Positions 58,401 to 64,000 of a DNA stretch of 64,000 bases are shown here, piece after piece. Below the pieces are notes generated by a model. The model was not told the origin of the DNA and made no database searches. It saw only the letters and a program-made list of their open reading frames with translations. The stretch's first letter is position 1; the number at the start of each line of letters is the position of its first letter. Origin of the DNA: Phoenix dactylifera (Eukaryota > Streptophyta > Magnoliopsida > Arecales > Arecaceae); assembly GCF_009389715.1 (NCBI RefSeq), contig NW_024067908.1, positions 310,001-374,000 of the forward strand, written 5' to 3'. Position numbers and translations under genes: made by a program.

Positions 58401-59888
58401 AGTCTTTTCCCAATAAATACCGGGTCATCTACAAAGAACAGCTGTAAGTAAAGTAGGCTCCATGAAAGAATTGAGTAGATCTTACAGCTAGCTTAACACC
58501 TCATGCCAACCCTTTTGGTTAACACTCAATCCTATAAGCATATACTAAAGCTGCAAGACATATACCTGCGGATAAGGCCTAAACAGAAATTTATTTGCAT
58601 AAAGAAGTGTAGCACTGATCCATAACTTTTTGTGAAGTAAACTGTAGCAGAAATTTCTACAAGATCAACTATAATTTTTCTCACAATTTTGAACTCAAGA
58701 ATGAGAGCCACTCATTGCATGTGTTAATAAAAGCATCAGAAAATTATCAACTCCTTGATCTATACTATATTCCTGATACACAAACAATCATCAGTCCAAG
58801 CTATTACAGAAAGTTGAGTAGACAATGGATAAAGATCATCTAAACCAAATAAAAGGCCCTAGCGAACACAAGATAAACAATACTCTCTTTAGTGACCTAG
58901 AAGATGATAAGTTCCGGCAGATCAGGTATCAGAAAAAGGAAGACAGTTGAGAACCCAAGGAACGTTTCCTCATTCTCCACGCTAACTACTTGAGGCCTAA
59001 ACAAACCTCACCTCCTGATACCAATCCTAATTCACGAGTCTCAAACTTGTCTCCGATTAAGAATAAATTCCAAAACTGACGGTGACATGAACCAACTTCT
59101 CCAAATTGTTCTCAAAAAACATTAGTTAATCAACTGAATATGATTGACAGTTTCAATGCCTCAACATGTAACCCCCATATCCAAGGCGAAAGGTGGTGGA
59201 AAACAGATTCACTTTAGAATAAGTTTCTCTACCAAGCAAAGTGCCTTTCAACAATCATAAGCAACGACAAAACCTATCAAGAAAAGCACAAAAGCTAGAT
59301 AACACTATTTCCAACATAAATCAAACTTCATCCAAATCTATCCATCTATGCCAAATTCCACCATCATTAATCAAACTTAAACGATTGCTTGTTGTCCATA
59401 TCAGATGACCAATCTTATACATAGCTTCAAGGTTCCTCCTTTTGTGAGAAGCAACTGCCTCCGCAAATTCATAAGCCAGCATTAGACGATAATGAATTGA
59501 TAATCGATCTAACTAGAGATAAGAATTCCTTTTCACATTCTCCTATCAAAATAAAGGATCTCAACTTCCAAAATTCAGGAACGCAACTAAGTTTTTCTAT
59601 CTCCTTCTCGTCGTCTAAAGACCAGCGAATAATCATAAAAATTTCCAAATAATCATATCAAGAAAGAAAACCCAGATCAAGAACTCGACCAGACCTAGGA
59701 AAACTACGAACAAGTCCAACAAGAAATACATCAAGAGTCAAAGCTAGCCGGGTTCAATCAACTACCTTGCAGGGCCTGCCTTTAATGACGATGTAGCCAT
59801 TCTTCCTAATGGTTCCGGCCTGCTGCGGGAACGTCTTGGAAGCCCCAGCGTCCGCCTGCGACTCGAATTGATGCTCCTCGTCCGACAT
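52488..59888 (-). CDS. Eukaryotic translation initiation factor 5A (eIF5A)
   Basis: Translation factor that binds the ribosome E site and helps elongation and termination; active after hypusination. Five exons: 59766-59888, 57623-57745, 57476-57532, 57291-57365, 52488-52589; splice sites GT-AG and phase 0; 159 residues, the usual plant length. N-terminus [20 protein letters not shown], then [20 protein letters not shown]. Exon 2 carries the hypusine loop [12 protein letters not shown] (modified Lys in TGKHG), then [20 protein letters not shown]. Exon 3 [18 protein letters not shown], exon 4 [20 protein letters not shown], exon 5 [20 protein letters not shown] and [13 protein letters not shown]. 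No defects. ATG at 59888 is chosen as the family start; the in-frame upstream ATG at 60023 gives a non-family leader. The last intron is 4.7 kb. Confidence 0.97.
52590..57290 (-). other. 4.7-kb last intron of eIF5A
   Basis: Donor GTTTTTATC after exon 4 and acceptor TTGCAG before exon 5. It is mostly AT-rich with no exon seen, except the GC-rich block at 55115-56165. A 136-codon minus frame (56647-57057) has hydrophobic stretches but no recognised family. Confidence 0.8.
55115..56165. repeat. GC-rich inserted block in the eIF5A intron
   Basis: Sharp change in composition against the AT-rich intron. Contains GGTTCGGGTT, GGTACGGTTCGGAACGGG, ATCGGGCACCGTACCG and CACGGTACAAACCCGTGCC, i.e. repeated CGGTAC/GTACCG words in both orientations, plus GA (55335-55360) and CT (55953-56080) simple repeats. 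Overlapping open frames on both strands are low complexity. Probably a non-autonomous transposon; its ends could not be defined. Confidence 0.45.
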
Positions 59889-60540
59889 TCTCTTCTCGCT
59901 TTCTCGCTTTCGGGGCAACCAAGGAAAAGGAAAACGGGAATGGAGCAAGGAAGGAATGCTGAAAGAGCGAGGGGCCCCTATTGTACACATATCTACGCTA
60001 GGGTTTGTTTCTTTGATCATCAACCGTCGGATTGTCTAACTCGGGGGTCTCATCCTACGGTCCTAAGTGAGGATAAGGCTCGCATGCGCTGATAAACGGC
60101 CCCACTTACGAGAAAATTATACCTGGCACTGCGTTGCGTGCACCATCTGTCCGGATATGCCGTCAATCACAACCGTTTATTTTTATAAAATTTATTGGGC
60201 GCACCGTTACTTGCTGTACTTATGGGGTTTACGGCCACGTGGTGCACGCTATATAGAAAATAAATTTCTCCCCACGTACGGTCGACTGGTCGTCACGCTT
60301 TCTGGGTAAGTTCTACAGTGACCGAGAAAGGAACCACAGCGGAACTTAGATGTGGGACCCAAGAAAACAGGAAGTTTATGTCGTTGGGTGCGGATTGCCT
60401 TTACCTGGAACTGGTTTTTTTTGTTCGGCGTCGCATTTTATGCCTCGCTGGTCGCCCGCGACCGCCACATCGGATTTTCCCATGTGGTCCATATCGCTTC
60501 GTTAATGTGGCGGTCGTTTATTGGACCAACTGATAGGGCA

Positions 60541-60645
60541 CGGGCTCGTGTATGGGTTCAAGTGGGCTTAGTAGATGGCCTTAAAAAATTTTGCGCCATC
60601 CTTGCCCGCGTCTGGGCTCAAGTGGGCTTAGTAAATGGGCTTGCA
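60541..60645 (+). repeat. Two direct ~40-bp repeats
   Basis: TATGGGTTCAAGTGGGCTTAG (about 60552) and TCTGGGCTCAAGTGGGCTTAG (about 60611), each followed by TA(G/A)ATGG(C/G)CTT, 59 bp apart. Confidence 0.8.
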
Positions 60646-62668
60646 TAATTTTGGGTTGCATCCATCAAAGGTTAATTGTCCAAATTCCATACCTGCCATC
60701 AAATTGTGAGAAGAAATGCCCCCATTTAAGCGTAACAGTAATTTACTGGAGGTAGCCGTTTGAGCATTCTCAAACAGTGGATTTGATTGTGCTCATGTAA
60801 GATCCTGAGGGTTGTATCTTTTGCCTTCTTTCGTATGAATTTACCGTTGGATCACACAATAGCCGCTTCAAGATCTATGCAGATAGATGAATAAAATAAT
60901 TTGGAGTACTTTGAGATCTACATGGGATGCGATTCAATAATCGACGTAGAAAAAAAAAGAACAATCAATTTTTTATGTGAAAGATACAACTCGAATCCAA
61001 TGTAAGATGCCCATTTCCAGTTACATGGCCTGCCAAGATAGGCTTGCATAGCAGCAGTTCAGCCACCTCGAGCATGGGATATCCTACAATAAATCCCTTC
61101 TTCAATGCACCCCCTCTCTGTTTTTATATATTTCCTTTTTTTTGTTTTTTTAATCATTTTCCTTGATGATATGATGATGACTCAACCATTTTTTTGGAAA
61201 TAATAAATAATAAATAAATCAAAAATAAAATAAAGTAAAAAATAAATACATGTCCCATAAATGTTTAATAAATGGCTTTCTAAAGAAGGTTTATGGTGCA
61301 ATTGATGTGTCTTATATTTTTATCAACGTAACACACACTGCTTATACAATTAAATGAAGAATGTGAATCCATTTAACCTAGGCCTTCTAGCTTGCAGATC
61401 CATTGGTTTTAAATATGTAGCTACTCTGCCTACTAATTTCTTCTGTGGTTTTGCCAGAAAAAAAAAAAAAAAAAATCATTCATAAGTATTCCAAGCAACT
61501 TGTACTACCTAAGAAATGGAGCAAAAGGCTATATGGACTTACATCAGAACTCCCTTATTTTATGAGCATGCTTCAATTTCTTGCTGCGTAAATCATGGTG
61601 CCAGCTTTTTCCCCTTCGCACCAATCCCGCATTTTTTGTCCTCCTTTCTTTAGACAAGGACAAACATATAGAAGAAAGCCACTCTAATAATCTTTTTAAT
61701 TTTATTATGTGAGGTACTCAACTATAGCTTGGCATGAAAAAGACAAGAATGAACAATAAGAAAGAAAGAAATCAAACTATTGACATGTGTCTCAACTAGC
61801 AAAGGCCAAGTCAAAAAATTGAAGCTGATATTCTCCTTTAGCCATCAAAATAGAGAGAAAAAAATACGAGACCATTTTTAATAATAAAAAAGAAAATTTT
61901 CATTCCTCTCTCGCCTATTATTATCTCTTATCTTGACCCTTTTTTTTAATTCATACTTTTTTTTTGGTACAACGGCTACTCGCGCTACTTGGACATAGGT
62001 GCAACCAACAAAATCAAAAGTAAGAAAATGACAATTAAGTCTCTCCTCTTCCTCAGAGTATAAATGTTGCTTCTATTTGTGCCATAAATTTTTTCGACTC
62101 GTGCTTTGGTTGCCTCTCCTTCCCTTCTTTTTGCAAACTTATCTCTCTCACTTTATTTCTCTCTTCTCTCTTCTTAATATAGACCGTTGTTGCTGAGGTA
62201 TCATTCTTGTATAAATTAGTGTAGTTATGCAAACATTTCTTCCCCATTCTTTATTTCTATCTAGATCGTTATTGTTATATTATTTTTTATTACATTCTCA
62301 CTTTGGCTAGTTATCTCATTTTTGATCGTATTAGGTCCAACTTTCTTATCACTATCCATAAATTTAAATTGGATATAAGAGATTACTAAAAAAAAATAAA
62401 CTTGGATATAATATTATTAAAAAGAGGGGAAAAGAAAAGAAGAAACCCCTCGAAGGTCCGTCGCCATAAGTGGCAAGGATTGGCCCTCCACAACTCACAC
62501 CGTAAACCATTTAGTATTGCGAGGAGCAAGCAAAAGTTCGCCAATCTTATCGTGCCATATGGACATATGGTATAGAGCTTTTTTTTTTTCTTTTTTTTAA
62601 TCTTATCGGGCACCATTGCTTGACCTTCTCCACGGGCTTGCCCAGACTTGAACATCTGCCTGAAAGCC

Positions 62669-62704
62669 ATCATCATCATCATCATCATCATCTTCTTCTT
62701 CTTT
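62669..62704 (+). repeat. (ATC)n-(TTC)n microsatellite
   Basis: About eight CAT/ATC triplets followed by five TTC triplets. Low-complexity Met runs in overlapping frames come from this. Confidence 0.95.
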
Positions 62705-63412
62705 TCAAAAAAAAATTACGAACAAAAATGGGACCTTCAGCTGCTTCTGCTGCTCCTTTCTCTTGCAAATAAAAGAGATTGCTCTTTTCTTCTTGCATCT
62801 CTTCCTCCATTACTATAGTGATACTTAGCACTGATGTTGTTCAGATTGCAAGAGCTAGGAGCGGGTAATCAGGCTCTGGACGAGATGATGTGTTGTGAAC
62901 CAACTTAGATACATGGTAGGCAGCAGATCTTGTGGCTCTGGTGTTGGCCATTGATAAATGATAACAAGGTGGTGTTAGGTTGCTTGGTAATCGTATTGTA
63001 GGCTTGGATTGAAATCCAAAAGGTGGCTATGAAGAAAGTATTTTGTTCAAAATCTGCAATTGCTTGACTTTCCTAGCTTGCTATTTAATATTTATACGTG
63101 CTAACCACTTCAACCTTATGCCATCAAATTTCTATTTCATCCACCCACCTGTGTGAACATCTATCAACATAAGATTAGCAATTCGTGAATGAGCAAAGCA
63201 CTTGAGATCACTGCATATATTTTGTTTAATGGCCACTATGTTATCTATAATAGTTTTTAGGCAATGGTATGAGCAGAGTTTATCAAGCATGAGAGATTGG
63301 AGCATGCCAGATGAGATAGCATTATAACTTCATATCTTAGTTGTGTAATATGACATTGTAATAGTTTGATTATCTTGTGTAATATAACATTATAACTTTA
63401 TGTCTCATTTGT

Positions 63413-64000
63413 CTTGTTGTGGTTCAAATTTGGCCCGAGGGTGACCATGCTGGGGGAGTCGAGGAAGCTGCCAGCCGGAGCGGAGAAAGGAGAGCCACCT
63501 CTCGTGCGACAGCGTACCTGCACAAAGCCTCACCGGTGGTTCCAGTGAGGATCCTCCGACGCTCAAGTTAGAGTGAATCTTAGTTGGTCCTCCCTCTCCA
63601 AAAGTTCTTTAGGCGTTACCTGATGGAGCTATTTATAGTCTCCATAGAGATGCTAGGTGGCGGAGGTATGACCCGTCCTCATCATGGGAGGAGATGGCTT
63701 TTAGCCAGATAGCGTACAGCTAGAGTTTGTTTGAGGCGCACGGCGTAGGCCGTTCTTATGAACGGTAAGGCATTGGTAGATGTGGCAGGGTATGGCTGGG
63801 GCAGCATGGCGTCGTCTTTGGTTGTCGTTGGCCAGCAAGCAAACCATATGGCGCGGTGAAGTGGTAATGTACGGCTACGTATGCGGGCGTGGGTGCGCAT
63901 GTGGATGCGGACGTGGGCGAGGTCGAACTCGATGAGGGGTCGCATCATATATTCGGCGAGGTCAGCCCAGTGGGCATTAAGGTCGGGCTCGCTCGGGAGC
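63413..64000 (-). mobile_element. Partial LTR running off the window end
   Basis: Starts TGTTGTGGTTCAAATTTGG after AT-rich DNA, with an abrupt switch to GC-rich sequence. On the minus strand a TATAAAT box (63631-63637) is followed by a leader and ends in ACCACAACA, the layout of an LTR read from the right. The other end is outside the window, so class and duplication cannot be checked. Confidence 0.5.

Larger units (their letters stand above)
60024..63412. other. eIF5A upstream region and intergenic DNA
   Basis: The part next to 59888-60030 is the 5' leader and promoter of eIF5A. Further right no gene is recognised. There are A-runs, an (AAT/AAATA)-rich stretch near 61190-61250, and the repeats listed separately. 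Confidence 0.5.

Noticed and set aside
62386..62691. Frame starting with a run of eight Met
   Set aside because: Product of the ATC microsatellite, not a gene.
1..64000. tRNA, rRNA, CRISPR or bacterial-type operon signals
   Set aside because: None seen by eye; TGGTATCAGAGC-type motifs are retrotransposon primer binding sites, not tRNA genes.

Overview
The window is plant nuclear DNA, probably from a monocot and possibly a palm; the species cannot be fixed from sequence alone. The evidence is intron-rich genes (WRKY, chorismate mutase, eIF5A), a non-TIR (CC-type) NBS-LRR gene, a GC-rich first WRKY exon, and a dense layer of nested plant retrotransposons and DNA transposons. No bacterial-type operons, CRISPR arrays, rRNA or tRNA genes were seen.

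Layout. (1) 1-6.3 kb: the 5' part of a group I WRKY transcription factor gene on the minus strand; its last exon(s) must lie beyond base 1 or are lost. (2) 9.7-17.9 kb: one decayed gene for a DOMON plus cytochrome b561 protein (like Arabidopsis At5g54830), minus strand. It is cut into pieces by a LINE tail, a solo LTR (TSD GATAT) and a self-inverted copia element (TSD GTAGT). (3) 19.7-23.6 kb: a LINE on the minus strand, split by a 1.9-kb CACTA transposon (TSD AAT) that carries a kinesin-14 gene fragment. (4) 24.2-27.5 kb: a single-exon CC-NBS-LRR resistance gene broken by one in-frame TGA. (5) 27.9-29.5 kb: a second LINE tail and a 0.64-kb hAT-like element with an 8-bp TSD. (6) 29.8-34.1 and 45.9-49.2 kb: two copies of a duplicated segment, each with a complete five-exon chorismate mutase gene whose product starts with a signal-peptide-like segment. 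(7) 34.1-45.6 kb: transposon DNA between the copies: a copia element with both LTRs (TSD CATAT), a 495-bp TRIM (TSD AGATT), and a head-to-head LTR cluster. (8) 52.5-59.9 kb: a complete five-exon eIF5A gene with a 4.7-kb last intron. (9) 63.4 kb to the end: the start of another LTR.

The genes that look functional are the two chorismate mutases and eIF5A; WRKY is incomplete here. Chorismate mutase makes prephenate for Phe/Tyr synthesis, eIF5A is the hypusinated translation factor, WRKY binds W-box DNA. They are not a functional cluster. The notable content is in gene decay, gene duplication and nested transposition, much of it supported by target site duplications read directly from the sequence.
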